Of a stretch of 64,000 bases of DNA, positions 34,546 to 44,132 are shown in pieces. Source of the stretch: Vampirovibrio chlorellavorus (GTDB taxonomy: Bacteria > Cyanobacteriota > Vampirovibrionia > Vampirovibrionales > Vampirovibrionaceae). Position numbers and translations under genes: made by a program. The first letter of the stretch is position 1. Each line of letters opens with the position of its first letter. The notes under the pieces were generated by a model. The model was not told the DNA's origin. It did no database searches and worked only from the letters and a program-made list of their open reading frames with translations. The stretch covers positions 124,001 through 188,000 of the forward strand of contig CAIPMU010000002.1 of assembly GCA_903866275.1 (NCBI GenBank), given 5' to 3'.

Positions 34546-35703
34546 TTAGCCTTTGGCTTGACTGAGGCCCATCAGGCACGCCACGATGTCCTCGGTGGCG
34601 TTGGGATGTCCCTGTTGTCTCGCTGCGTCTCGCATCCTGGCGAGTCGCTGGGGCTCATGCATCAGGGGACGCAGTGTTGCCAGCAGATTGTCGCCGGTAC
34701 ACTCGTCATCCTCCAGCATGAGGGACGCCCCCACCCGCACACAGGCCTGTGCGTTCTTGTGCTGATGATCCGCGGCGGCAAAGGGGTAGGGAATCAGGAG
34801 AGTGGGCACCCCGCACACCGCCATCTCGGAGAGGCTGAGCGAACCGGCCCGGCAGACTGCCAGATCGGCAATGGCCAGCAGCGCTGCCATTTCACCGCTA
34901 TAGGGGCGCAGCCAGTAATGGGGGTGGTTTTGAATCGCTGGATGAGACTGTTTCAAAGCGGCCACGGTTTCATCGTAGCGTTTTTTTCCGGTGAGGTGTG
35001 CCACCGCAAAACCAAAGTCATTCAACAGGGTGGGCAGGGCCTCCACAATGGCCTGATTGATGCGCCGTGCCCCTTGAGAGCCCCCTGTCACCAACAGGAC
35101 GGGCTGTTCGCTGGGCCAATCAATGCCCAACTGTCGGAGTGCTTCCGCCTTGCTGAGTGCGCCAATGCGCCCCCGGATGGGGTTCCCCGTTACCAGCACC
35201 TGTTGCTCGGGTCGATGGCCCAGTGATTCCGCGCCTTCGCTGAAGCTGGTGGTGATGATGGCCGCGTTACGGGACATGAGTTGATTCACTAACCCCGGCT
35301 TGGCATCCGGCTCGTGCACGACATACGGAATGTTCAGGCTGTGTGCGGCCATGAGGACCGGCGCGCTGACGTACCCACCGGTGCCAAACACCACGTCTGG
35401 CTGCAGGCGTTGAAGAATGGTTCTGGCATGCGCTCTGGCTTCCCGGAGTTTCCAGCCCCAGGCGAGTAATTGAAATGGCAATAATGGAGACTTGCCCCGT
35501 GGCATTCCATAAAAGCGGATGCCTTCAAAAGCGACGCCATTTTGGGGCACCAGCTCGCTTTCCAGTCCATCAATCTTGCCCACGTAAGTGACCGTGTTGC
35601 CGTTTGCGTCATTGGCTGGCGTCATGCCTTGTACCATCTCCGCCACCGCCAGCGCGGGATAAATATGCCCGCCCGTGCCGCCACCCGTCACCACCAGTCG
35701 CAT
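34546..35703 (-). CDS. murG: Lipid II-forming GlcNAc transferase MurG
   Basis: Adds GlcNAc to lipid I on the cytoplasmic face of the membrane. 385 residues, GT28 fold. The N-terminal glycine loop TGGGTGGHIYPALAVAE and the second-domain LVTGGSQGARRIN are both present, as is the donor-binding CRAGSLSLSEMAVCGVPTLLIPYP. It is the last gene of murF-mraY-murD-ftsW-murG, with 5 nt to ftsW. Confidence 0.97.
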   Translation of the reverse strand: MRLVVTGGGTGGHIYPALAVAEMVQGMTPANDANGNTVTYVGKIDGLESELVPQNGVAFEGIRFYGMPRGKSPLLPFQLLAWGWKLREARAHARTILQRLQPDVVFGTGGYVSAPVLMAAHSLNIPYVVHEPDAKPGLVNQLMSRNAAIITTSFSEGAESLGHRPEQQVLVTGNPIRGRIGALSKAEALRQLGIDWPSEQPVLLVTGGSQGARRINQAIVEALPTLLNDFGFAVAHLTGKKRYDETVAALKQSHPAIQNHPHYWLRPYSGEMAALLAIADLAVCRAGSLSLSEMAVCGVPTLLIPYPFAAADHQHKNAQACVRVGASLMLEDDECTGDNLLATLRPLMHEPQRLARMRDAARQQGHPNATEDIVACLMGLSQAKG

Positions 35704-35708
35704 CGGCG

Positions 35709-36956
35709 CTAAAATGCCTCCGAGGCGTTACCGGTGGACCGGTATCTGGAAATATTCAGCAGTATCCCAATCATGCCTAGCGTCACGACCATCGAAGTGC
35801 CGCCGTAGCTTATCAGCGGCAAGGTCACGCCGGTTACCGGCATCAGTCCGATGGTCACGCAAATGTTAATGCTGGCTTGCAGCACGATGGCCATGGTCAG
35901 GCCAAAGGCCAGCATCTTCCCAAAGCGGCTGGGGCAATGGTAGGCGATGGTAAAGCCTCGCCAGGCCAGCAGACCAAACATACCAATCACGATGGCGGCT
36001 CCAATGATGCCCCACTCCTCGCAAATCACCGAGAAAATGAAGTCAGTATGCTGAAAGGGCAGATAGTAGAGCTTTTGAATGGAGTTGCCGAGCCCCACCC
36101 CATACAAGCCACCAGAGCCAATGGCGTAGTAGGACTGAATCAGGTTATAACCCGCATCCTGAGAGAGTTGCCACGGGTTGAGCCAGCCCACGATGCGCTT
36201 TTTCTGGTAGGGGGTCTCCAGAATCTTTTTGTAGACGATAAACCCGATGCCCACGAGGGAGCACGTCAGGAGCTGGATGTTGATACCTGCCAGAAACAGC
36301 ATCACCACGGTGAGGATCCCCAGAATCATGGACACGCTCAGGTTGGGTTGCTGGTAGATGAGGGTGATCATGAGGCTGACCATGCCCAGATTCAAAATGG
36401 TGCTTTGCGTCCATAGCTTGCGGGGATGACTGGTGGCTTGCGCCATCAGTAGAATCGCCGCCACTTTGGCCACATCCGAGGGTTGAAACTGAAAGCCGAA
36501 GGGCAGGGCAATCCAGCGTTCGCTGCCGTTGGCTGTGGTGCCTGCCAGCATGGTGAGCAACAGCAGGCCAAGCGAAACCAGGGCCAGTGGGCGGGCCAGA
36601 TTTTTCAGTTTTTCAAAGGGAAATCGGGCCATCCAGAGCAGCGCGCCATAGCCTAGCGCCGCAGAGATAAACTGTTTAAACAACAGCGAAACGCTATTGC
36701 CGGTTTCCAGGTCTGCCTGAGCCGCGCTGGCAGTAAATACCGAGATTAATCCCACCACGACCAGCGCCAGCGTGGTGTAAACCAGTGCATTATCCCACGG
36801 AGCCACCCGCGCAATACGTAAACGGCCTCGCCCCCCGCGATCCCCGAATTGGGTGCGCAAATCGGGCTCAAGTCCGTTTTCCAGCCCGTCAAGCGGTTGA
36901 TGCGGGGCTCGTGCCCGAGCCGGTTGACCTCGCTGAGGGAAGTAGGAGGAATCCAT
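35709..36956 (-). CDS. ftsW: Septal peptidoglycan polymerase FtsW
   Basis: SEDS-family glycosyltransferase that polymerises lipid II at the division site. 415 residues, about ten membrane segments after a 50-residue Arg/Gly/Pro-rich cytoplasmic N-terminus. The family signatures GSERWIALPFGFQFQPSDVAK and GLMPVTGVTLPLISYGGTS (paraphrased here by their residues about 155-175 and 375-395) are both intact. Position between murD and murG favours FtsW over RodA. Confidence 0.95.
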   Translation of the reverse strand: MDSSYFPQRGQPARARAPHQPLDGLENGLEPDLRTQFGDRGGRGRLRIARVAPWDNALVYTTLALVVVGLISVFTASAAQADLETGNSVSLLFKQFISAALGYGALLWMARFPFEKLKNLARPLALVSLGLLLLTMLAGTTANGSERWIALPFGFQFQPSDVAKVAAILLMAQATSHPRKLWTQSTILNLGMVSLMITLIYQQPNLSVSMILGILTVVMLFLAGINIQLLTCSLVGIGFIVYKKILETPYQKKRIVGWLNPWQLSQDAGYNLIQSYYAIGSGGLYGVGLGNSIQKLYYLPFQHTDFIFSVICEEWGIIGAAIVIGMFGLLAWRGFTIAYHCPSRFGKMLAFGLTMAIVLQASINICVTIGLMPVTGVTLPLISYGGTSMVVTLGMIGILLNISRYRSTGNASEAF

Positions 36957-36962
36957 AATGGG

Positions 36963-38384
36963 TTAAGACCTCAAGGGGTTTTCGGTTTTGGCTTTCAGCG
37001 CCGCGACAGACGCCTTAAAGGCCTTGCCGCGCTCTTCAAAGTTTTTGAACATATCAAAACTGGCGCAGGCCGGTGCAAACAGCACGGGTTCTCCGGTGCT
37101 GAGGTGGTAGGCTTGGCCAATGGCAGCATCCAGATCGGCGGCAAATTCCACGGCATGATAGCCAGCGGCTTCAAAGGCCTGGGCAAAGCGATCCCGCGCC
37201 GCGCCAATGAGAATGACGGATTGCGCGTTGGCCTGTACGGCTGTCACCAGATCATCCAGCGGGGTCATTTTGTCGTAGCCCCCGGCAATCAGGATGACCT
37301 TGCGGCTCTTGAACGCGCGCAGGGCCGAGATAGCGGCATCGGTGTTTGTGGCTTTTGAATCGTTGTAGAAGACCACGCCTTTGGAACCCAGCGTGTCCAC
37401 TTTTTCCAGCCGGTGTTCCAGTCCTTGAAAGCTCAGACAGGCCTGCGTGATAATGTCGACAGAGATCCCCAGCAAAAAGGCGGCGCTTACGCTGGCCAGT
37501 ACGTTTTCGTAATTATGATCCCCAATCAGTTGTAACTGATCGACCGAAAAAAGTTTCACAGGCGCTTGCCCGGCCAGATGAATCACCACATGCTGACTGT
37601 CATCCAGATAGGCTTTGTGCTCGTAGCCTGCGACCAGATGCTGATCCCGCGAGAACCAGAGCACCTTGCCCGTGGTGCGGGAGGCAATGCACTGGCTGAC
37701 CGGATCATCGGCCAGAATGACCGACCATTCTGGAGATTGTTCGCCGGTGAATAACTTCATTTTGGCGTTCTGATAGGCTTCCAGGGAACCGTGCCAATCC
37801 AGATGATCCGGCTTGAAGTTGGTGAAGATGGCTACTTTACTCTTGAGCGTGGGCGAAAACTCCAGCTGGAAGGAGCTGAGTTCGGCCACCAGATAATCGG
37901 GTGAGCCTTCATGAATGACATCGGTGATGGGCACGCCAATGTTGCCACAGGCGGGAGCCTTGAGCCCGGCCTGCGTTAAAATCCAGGAGACCAGCGTGGT
38001 GGTGGTGGATTTGCCGTTAGTGCCCGTAATGCCCACAATGGGAATCTCCGGGGCTTGTCGGTAGGCGAACTCAACTTCGGAAATCACGGCTTTGCCGCTC
38101 ATGCGCAGCTGCTCAATCACTTCGTTGCTGGGGGGAATGCCCGGACTGACCACCACCAGCTCGGCATGGGTGAAGCATTGTTTGCTGTGGCCACCCATTT
38201 CCACGGTCACACCCAAGTTTTGCACTGCCTGACGCAGGGCTTCGTTCTGTGGGGAGGCTGGACTAGTCTCACTCAGGAAAACGTCGCCACCCCGCGCGGC
38301 CACATAACGCGCCACCGCACGTCCACTGCGGGATAACCCCAGTGCCGTCAGCTTTTTTCCGATCCAGTCCGTCTTGGCCATCAT
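36963..38384 (-). CDS. murD: UDP-MurNAc-L-Ala:D-Glu ligase
   Basis: Adds D-Glu to UDP-MurNAc-L-Ala in the cytoplasm. 473 residues with the Mur ligase ATP loop GITGTNGKSTTTTL, the middle-domain FKPDHLDWHGS and the C-terminal VVFYNDSKATNTDAA. Two ATGs lie in tandem at 38384 and 38381. AGGGGG precedes them, and the first overlaps the mraY stop by one base (TAATG), so coupling is likely. Confidence 0.97.
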   Translation of the reverse strand: MMAKTDWIGKKLTALGLSRSGRAVARYVAARGGDVFLSETSPASPQNEALRQAVQNLGVTVEMGGHSKQCFTHAELVVVSPGIPPSNEVIEQLRMSGKAVISEVEFAYRQAPEIPIVGITGTNGKSTTTTLVSWILTQAGLKAPACGNIGVPITDVIHEGSPDYLVAELSSFQLEFSPTLKSKVAIFTNFKPDHLDWHGSLEAYQNAKMKLFTGEQSPEWSVILADDPVSQCIASRTTGKVLWFSRDQHLVAGYEHKAYLDDSQHVVIHLAGQAPVKLFSVDQLQLIGDHNYENVLASVSAAFLLGISVDIITQACLSFQGLEHRLEKVDTLGSKGVVFYNDSKATNTDAAISALRAFKSRKVILIAGGYDKMTPLDDLVTAVQANAQSVILIGAARDRFAQAFEAAGYHAVEFAADLDAAIGQAYHLSTGEPVLFAPACASFDMFKNFEERGKAFKASVAALKAKTENPLRS

Positions 38385-39376
38385 TACCCCCTATTGTACA
38401 GAAAAAGCGCCGCCACGCAGCAGAGAAACTGAAAGGTCACAAAGCTGTAAACCACTTGCGTTTCCTTGAGGCCGGACAGCTCGAAATGGTGGTGCAAGGG
38501 GCTCATGCGAAAGATGCGTTTGCCCGTGGTCTTGAAGGATAACACCTGCAGGATCACCGACAACGCCTCCAGAATGTAGATGGTGCCCAGCAGGCTGATC
38601 CACATTTCAGTCCGGCTGAGAATCACCAGCGCACCCAAGGCCCCACCGAGCGCGAGACTGCCGGTATCACCCATGAAGATGCGTGCCGGATGGCGGTTAA
38701 ACAGCAAAAAGCCCAGACAAGCACCCGCCAAGGCCTGAGACGTCATGGCCAAATCGGGCATGCTGATGCCAAAGAGCAGGAGCGACAGCGTCATAAAACT
38801 GAGCAGCAGGTTGCTGGCGGCCAACCCGTCGAGGCCATCGGTCAGGTTGACTGAATTGGAGGCACCGGTAATCACAAAAGCCGAGAACACAGGATAAAAC
38901 CACCCCAAGTGGATGGTACTCAGCCCAAAGAAGCTAACATTGCCACCATTGGGAGAGGTTTTCAGGATGTAAACGCCCAGTGCCACGCCCACTGCCACCT
39001 GGACCAGCAGCTTGGTATACCCGGAGACCCCTTTATTTTTCTTTTTGGAGATTTTCAGGTAATCATCCACAAAGCCCAGCAGGCCAAAGCCCAGGGTGAT
39101 GGCGATCACCAGCCAGACGGGAAGAGACAGAAAACCGGGCCCCTGCAGGATGGCAAGGGCCGCAATCCCGAACAGAAAGGCCGCGAGCATGAGCACGCCA
39201 CCGGCAGTGGGGGTGCCAGCTTTGGATTGGTGGCTTTGTGGGCCATCGTCCCGGATGTATTGGCCCATGTACCGGCGTTGCAAAAACTGAATGTAGGGCC
39301 CGCCCAAGGCCTGACTGAAACCAAAAGGGGCCAGACCTGCGACAGCGGCTGCTAAATGGGTAATGTTCATGGTCAT
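38384..39376 (-). CDS. mraY: Phospho-MurNAc-pentapeptide translocase MraY
   Basis: Transfers phospho-MurNAc-pentapeptide to undecaprenyl phosphate, making lipid I. 330 residues, ten membrane segments. The magnesium motif FVDDYLKI, the NLTDGLDGLA block and the late HHHFE motif are all present. The start overlaps murF by four bases (ATGA), a coupled arrangement; an ATG two codons later is possible. Confidence 0.97.
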   Translation of the reverse strand: MTMNITHLAAAVAGLAPFGFSQALGGPYIQFLQRRYMGQYIRDDGPQSHQSKAGTPTAGGVLMLAAFLFGIAALAILQGPGFLSLPVWLVIAITLGFGLLGFVDDYLKISKKKNKGVSGYTKLLVQVAVGVALGVYILKTSPNGGNVSFFGLSTIHLGWFYPVFSAFVITGASNSVNLTDGLDGLAASNLLLSFMTLSLLLFGISMPDLAMTSQALAGACLGFLLFNRHPARIFMGDTGSLALGGALGALVILSRTEMWISLLGTIYILEALSVILQVLSFKTTGKRIFRMSPLHHHFELSGLKETQVVYSFVTFQFLCCVAALFLYNRG

Positions 39377-40794
39377 GGGCTTACCGCCGTTTCGCTGGAT
39401 GTTTTCAACGGACTGAGCGCTGCCGGGATTTCATCCAGCCGGTAGGCGCGGGAGCCTTTGAGGTAGATGACCGCGTCTTCCAGCGGGATGCTACCGTGGG
39501 CCAGTTGCTGGATCAGGTGATCCAGCGTTTCGGCATAGCGCACCGGGAATGGCGCGTTTTGAGCGGCTTCTGCAATCCAGCGGGCTTCTTCACCCACCGT
39601 GAACAGGGCGTCAATGCGCGGCTGTCCGGCCAGCCAGAGGCCCAGTGTTTCATGATAGTTCCGGGTGAAGTCCCCCAGTTCTTTCATCCCACCCAGTACC
39701 AGAATATGGCGCTGTTCCCGGTTGGCACTGCTGAGAAACGCCTGAATGGAAGCCTTGGCGCTGTCCGGGTTGGCGTTATAGGCGTCATTGATGATCCAGG
39801 CATTGTCATAACCGGGCAGCGGTGTTCGCTCCCAGCGGCCTTTTTCAGGAACAAACCCTGCAAGCCCGCGCGCCAGATCCGGCAGGCTGAATCCGGCGGC
39901 TTGTCCTGCCTTTAAGACACCCAGAGCGTTAGCCACCATGTGGTTTCCTGGGACGGGCAACTCTACGGGCACACCGGCATAGGTAAACTGCACGCCGGTC
40001 ACGCCGTTGATCGGGTAAGGCTGAATGTCCTGCGCTTCATTCAGACTGAAGTAATCCGTGCGCCCCGACCACAGGGTGGGAGCCAGTTCGCTCAGGTGCG
40101 GACTATCGCCATGCAGGATGAGCAATCCTAGCTCGGGATTCAGCCCTTCGGCGATTTCCAGTTTGGCGCGGGCGATGTTTTCCAGTGAGCCCAGCATGCC
40201 GATATGCGCCGGGCCAATGTTCATGATCAGGGCAATATCTGGCCGGGCGGCTTCCGAGAGGATGGAAATCTGACGCAGACCGCGCATGCCCATTTCCACA
40301 ATCAGCACTTCCGTGCCGGGCTCCAGAGCCAATAGGGTCTGGCAGACCCCCACTTCGTTGTTAAAATTTTTCTCGGTTTTGACCGTTGTTTTCAGCGGTG
40401 CGATGGCCGCATACAACATTTCTTTGGTGGTCGTTTTGCCGGAGCTCCCGGTGACCGCAATCACCAGCGGGTTGATGGTTTCCCGGTGGTGTCGTGCCAC
40501 GGCCAGATAGGCCTCCAGCGGATCGGGTACGGTGATCAGGTTGGGGAACTGTTGCCATTCCGGGTGATCCTTGGCTTTTTCAATCTGCACAAACGCACCG
40601 ATGGCTCCGTTGGTGAAAGCCGTTTGCAGATAGTCGTGACCGTCAAAGTTTTCGCCAGACAGCGGCAGGAAGAAGTCGCCCGCTTGCAAGGTACGGGTAT
40701 CCGTCCACAGGCGGGCGGATTCAAATGCGGTTGGCGTGCTGAAGGATTGGCCGCCGCTGGCGTTCAGCAGTGTTTCAAAAGAAAATGTAGACAC
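39373..40794 (-). CDS. murF: UDP-MurNAc-tripeptide:D-Ala-D-Ala ligase
   Basis: Completes the pentapeptide precursor. 473 residues; GTG start at 40794 with AGGG upstream. The ATP loop is AVTGSSGKTTTKEML, followed by EMGMRGLRQI and the NDAYNANPDSAKAS block specific to MurF. It is the first gene of the cell-wall operon seen here; murE and ftsI, common upstream partners, are not adjacent. Confidence 0.96.
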   Translation of the reverse strand: MSTFSFETLLNASGGQSFSTPTAFESARLWTDTRTLQAGDFFLPLSGENFDGHDYLQTAFTNGAIGAFVQIEKAKDHPEWQQFPNLITVPDPLEAYLAVARHHRETINPLVIAVTGSSGKTTTKEMLYAAIAPLKTTVKTEKNFNNEVGVCQTLLALEPGTEVLIVEMGMRGLRQISILSEAARPDIALIMNIGPAHIGMLGSLENIARAKLEIAEGLNPELGLLILHGDSPHLSELAPTLWSGRTDYFSLNEAQDIQPYPINGVTGVQFTYAGVPVELPVPGNHMVANALGVLKAGQAAGFSLPDLARGLAGFVPEKGRWERTPLPGYDNAWIINDAYNANPDSAKASIQAFLSSANREQRHILVLGGMKELGDFTRNYHETLGLWLAGQPRIDALFTVGEEARWIAEAAQNAPFPVRYAETLDHLIQQLAHGSIPLEDAVIYLKGSRAYRLDEIPAALSPLKTSSETAVSP

Positions 40795-40955
40795 AGTCAG
40801 ACCCTATTGGCTTTTGTGGATGATCGTACTTGCAGGGAAACGGGACTCAAACACCGTTGATCCGTTGAACGCCCTGCGGTTTTAAAACAAACGTCAGCGG
40901 TAAAGCGCCTTGATGAAAACCCGCCAGCCCGGACTGGATGAAGAAGGGTTCCATT

Positions 40956-41288
40956 TTAATCCAGATTGGCTCGCATGCGGGTGCCGTATTCCAGGCTCAA
41001 GCCAATCTCAGAGGCAGGCAGGTTGCGGGGAAAGAGGGTGCCGCTGACTTTGGCTTCCTTAATACTGGCTCCGTCCAGTTTGGCTTCGCTGAGATCCAGT
41101 GAGCGCAAGTCGGCGGAGCGCAGGTAGGCGCCGGTCAGGTCTGCCTTACGCAGTTTGCACTTGCGCATATCAAAGCCTCTGAGGTGGGCGCCGGTCAGGT
41201 CGACCACGCCGTTGGTGGCTTCAATCAGGTTGTTGAATTCAAGGATACGTTCTTCCTGGATCAAGTTCAACGCACGGGGATCTGCCAT
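40956..41288 (-). CDS. Small pentapeptide-repeat protein
   Basis: 110 residues. Residues about 28-85 form ten or so A(D/N)LxX-type repeats (LTGAHLRGFDMRKCKLRKADL and similar), predicting a short right-handed beta-helix. AAAGG precedes the ATG, and a TATAAT-like box lies at 41335-41340. It is on the same strand as murF with a 161-nt gap. Function of such short members is generally unknown. Confidence 0.8.
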   Translation of the reverse strand: MADPRALNLIQEERILEFNNLIEATNGVVDLTGAHLRGFDMRKCKLRKADLTGAYLRSADLRSLDLSEAKLDGASIKEAKVSGTLFPRNLPASEIGLSLEYGTRMRANLD

Positions 41289-41731
41289 TCTCGTTACCTT
41301 TCCTGGGCGCTCTAAGTCTCAACAATCTAGGGATATTATAACGTAAAACGAGGGCTTGGGTGGACCGATCCAAGATCCAAAACGGCAAAGCCGCCATCTG
41401 GAAGCGTGTGACAAATTGCTGTAAAAATTGGTAAACAGATCGGTCTACTACGTTTATTGGTTTGCAAAAAATTCGGTATGATCAATTCATCGACAGGCGA
41501 ACCTGGTGATCGACTTTAACGAGTCGTGTCATGAACTGAACCGGGTTCAAGCCACTCGTCTGATGGGGAACCTTGAAGCAATCCCCGGTGGTTTGATGCA
41601 AGAAGCTGTACCGAAATTCTGATCTGAGACTGTCTGAGGCAATGGGTTTGATGATTCGAACCCTGAGGATAATTTATCAGTATCGGTGAAGGTGCAGAGA
41701 CGACAAACAGGAAAGAGAGTTAGCGTTTCCA
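41289..41731. other. 443-nt region without a recognised gene
   Basis: The left end holds the promoter of the pentapeptide gene. The right two thirds (about 41450-41730) may be a long leader of the 52-aa gene. Several short complementary words occur (for example GGGGAA with CCCC near 41560-41600) but no known riboswitch or RNA family is recognised. Confidence 0.45.
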
Positions 41732-41890
41732 ATGTTGAAAATTGTGATTCAAAATCCTTCCAGTGAAACGATCATCAATAACGTCTACCCGGATGAGCTG
41801 GCGTTTTGGCGTGATCTGCTGGACGGTGCCGTGCAAGGCGAGATCAAGGTATTCGATTCCTTTAGTGGGGAAGAATATCAGGTCGCATAG
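41732..41890 (+). CDS. 52-aa orphan protein
   Basis: ATG 41732 to TAG 41890. The sequence has normal codon use and a folded-looking composition: a strand LKIVIQNP, then an acidic/aromatic helix YPDELAFWRDLLDGAV and a final FDSFSGEEYQVA. The ribosome site is poor: GGAAAGAGAG lies over 12 nt upstream. No family is recognised. It is flanked by two long non-coding stretches. Confidence 0.5.
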   Translation: MLKIVIQNPSSETIINNVYPDELAFWRDLLDGAVQGEIKVFDSFSGEEYQVA

Positions 41891-42477
41891 CTTTAAATCT
41901 TTAATAAAAAAGCCGGTTGAAGGGTAGCCCAACGCCTTAATCGAAGCGTTGCGTGTTCATTTGCATTGTATTGTTGAAACTGTTCTGAAAGGGGTGATGT
42001 TAAACTTCTGAATCGAAAGCGGTGCCTTGCGCCGAGGCGACGTAAACGCCGAAAGACACTCCGGTTCAAAAACGAGATGTGGTAATAAAGAGTCAATCCC
42101 TGTCTGAGTTTGAGCAAGTCAATAAGTCGCTAAAACAGAGTAAAAGGTAGTTAGAAACTGGCCCTGGCAAGTTGCTTGCCCAGGATGATTTTGGGAATTG
42201 GTCCTGAGGATCAGTTGGCCTGTTTTAGACTGCCGTCTGAATTTGACAGGTGCCTTCATCGATGGGGCTTGATGCCTTTTCGGTCTACTGGCAATTGAAG
42301 TTGCGTCTGATTCGTCCGGGGTGGTTACGCTTCTCACTTTATTAATCGTATAAACGCGTGGATCTGGGTTTTGGTCTAATTGACAACAATTTTTCCAAAA
42401 CTTTACGCTTAAAGGTTACTTACTGTGTTTGCCTTATGCTCGTTCTACGTCAATTCTATAAAAGGAAGTCCGTCCCT
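41891..42477. other. 587-nt region without a recognised gene
   Basis: No frame has coding character except short fragments. It contains GC-rich patches able to fold (around 42015-42075, CTTGCGCCGAGGCG). At the right end is the promoter-like sequence of the exonuclease gene. It was checked by eye for RNase P RNA, tmRNA and SRP RNA core motifs; none was seen. Confidence 0.45.
42380..42409 (+). promoter_or_regulatory. Possible sigma-70 promoter of the exonuclease gene
   Basis: A perfect TTGACA at 42380-42385 is followed after 18 nt by TACGCT (42404-42409), a poor -10. It is about 70 nt upstream of the start. Confidence 0.35.
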
Positions 42478-43158
42478 ATGCAGCAATCCTTATTTGGCAG
42501 CTTTGCCGCCGCAGATACTGCCACCCTGGAAAATGCGCCGCAAGCGCTGGGCTCGGTGTTGTTGGAAGATGCCGTTTTTGCGGTTCTGGATTTGGAAACC
42601 ACTGGCCTGAGCGCCAAAAAATGCGGTATCACCGAAGTGACCGCGATTCAGTACCGCAACGGGGAGCAGGTGGGGATTTACTCCACTTTGGTGAAACCCA
42701 CCGAAAGCATCCCGGAAGAAGTCGAATTGCTGACGGGGATCACCAATGAGATGGTGCGTAATTCCCCTGCCATCGTGATGGTGCTGAGCGAGTTGTCGGC
42801 CTTTTTGGGCGAGGCGCCCATTATTGTAGGCCACAACGTCTCCTTTGATATGGGCTTTTTGCGCGAAAAAATCAGCCACAATGGACTGGGTGCCTTCTTG
42901 CCGCGTTACGAGTTGAGTCGTGCCTTTTGTACCAAAGTGCTGGCCCAAAAAGCCCTGCCCAGCTTGCCCAGTTATGAGGGCGTGGTGGTGGCCACCGCCA
43001 TTGGGTACCACAACCCCAACCCGCACCGCGCGGAAGCCGATGTGCGCATGAGCGCCGGGATTCTCTTTGAGCTGATTAAAAAGCTCAAAGCCGAAAATCC
43101 CCACATAAAAACCGTGCAGGATCTGCTGAATTATCAAGGCGTGTTGAACGAACGCTAA
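42478..43158 (+). CDS. DEDDh 3'-5' exonuclease (DNA polymerase III epsilon-like)
   Basis: 226 residues from ATG 42478, with AAAGGAAG upstream. All DEDDh residues are visible: Asp and Glu in VLDLETTGLS, Asp in HNVSFDMGFLRE and His/Asp in HRAEADVRMSAG. It could be a proofreading subunit or a free-standing DnaQ-like exonuclease for RNA or DNA. The short N-terminus with QQSLFGSF is reminiscent of a clamp-binding peptide, which is only a guess. A terminator follows. Confidence 0.88.
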   Translation: MQQSLFGSFAAADTATLENAPQALGSVLLEDAVFAVLDLETTGLSAKKCGITEVTAIQYRNGEQVGIYSTLVKPTESIPEEVELLTGITNEMVRNSPAIVMVLSELSAFLGEAPIIVGHNVSFDMGFLREKISHNGLGAFLPRYELSRAFCTKVLAQKALPSLPSYEGVVVATAIGYHNPNPHRAEADVRMSAGILFELIKKLKAENPHIKTVQDLLNYQGVLNER

Positions 43159-43175
43159 GTATTCAGCTGTAAAGC

Positions 43176-43211
43176 AAAACGACCTGAGTGGCTTCCCGCT
43201 CAGGTCGTTTT
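43176..43211. terminator. Bidirectional terminator between exonuclease and xth genes
   Basis: AAAACGACCTGAG and CTCAGGTCGTTTT form a perfect 13-bp stem around a 10-nt loop, with T runs for both directions; the genes on either side converge. Confidence 0.9.
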
Positions 43212-43235
43212 CTTTATCCAAAAAATCGAAGGGCT

Positions 43236-44012
43236 TTAAAATTTCAGCGTCAGCGTCACCGGGCAGTGATCAGATCCTTGCACATCGGGCTCAATGGTGG
43301 CGGCCACCAGATTCTCTTTTAAATCCGGGCTGGTGAAGAAGTAATCGATCCGCCAACCCACGTTGCGTTCGCGGGCAAAGGTGCGCATGTTCCACCAGGA
43401 ATAGGCGTCTTTTTGCTCGGGGTGAAAATGGCGGAAGGTATCCACATAGCCGTGCTCGGTGAATTTGTCCATCCACGCGCGTTCAATGGGCATAAAGCCG
43501 GAAATCTTCTCGTTCTCTTTGGGGCGCGCCAAATCGATGGGATGATGGGCGGTATTAAAATCGCCGCAGGCAATCACTTTTTTGCCCGCCTTGCGCATGT
43601 TATCGATGTGCTCTAAAAAGACATCGTAAAAGCCCAGCTTGTATTGCAACCTGTCATCGCCGCGCCCGCCGTTGGGGTAGTAAATGTTGTAAAGCACAAA
43701 ATCCTTGTACTCGGCAATCAGGGTGCGCCCTTCGCTGTCCCATTCGGGAACGCCCAGGCCTTCGACGACTGAAATGGGCTCTTCCTTGGTGAAAATGGCC
43801 ACGCCGCTGTAGCCTTTTTTGCTGGCATGGCTCCAGTAGGTTCGGTAGCCCAGCGGGGCCACCATATCCAGCGTTAGTTGCTCGGCGCTGATTTTGGTTT
43901 CCTGTAAGCCCAGGATGTCCGGTTGATCTTGCTCCAGCCACTCATAAAACCCTTTTTTAATGGTGGCCCGAATGCCATTGACGTTCCAGGAGACGAGGCG
44001 AATACGTGACAT
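43236..44012 (-). CDS. xth: Exodeoxyribonuclease III (AP endonuclease)
   Basis: 258 residues, EEP-fold nuclease for base-excision repair. The catalytic residues are in place: WNVNGIRA, LQETKISAE (metal Glu), GDFNTAHHPIDL, WRIDYFFTS and the final GSDHCPV (His). Standard length and complete. Confidence 0.96.
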   Translation of the reverse strand: MSRIRLVSWNVNGIRATIKKGFYEWLEQDQPDILGLQETKISAEQLTLDMVAPLGYRTYWSHASKKGYSGVAIFTKEEPISVVEGLGVPEWDSEGRTLIAEYKDFVLYNIYYPNGGRGDDRLQYKLGFYDVFLEHIDNMRKAGKKVIACGDFNTAHHPIDLARPKENEKISGFMPIERAWMDKFTEHGYVDTFRHFHPEQKDAYSWWNMRTFARERNVGWRIDYFFTSPDLKENLVAATIEPDVQGSDHCPVTLTLKF

Positions 44013-44132
44013 GGTGTGTGTAGTCCATTGCTAGCTTGGGAATCATCGCCTATTGTGCCACAGTCCAGCCTGAATTTCACGGGGCAGCTTGTTACTGCTT
44101 CTGAGGCATGGTTTTTGAACTTTGGCGGATTA

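Noticed and set aside
41341-42477. RNase P RNA, tmRNA or SRP RNA
   Set aside because: The conserved core words of these RNAs were not found on either strand by eye.
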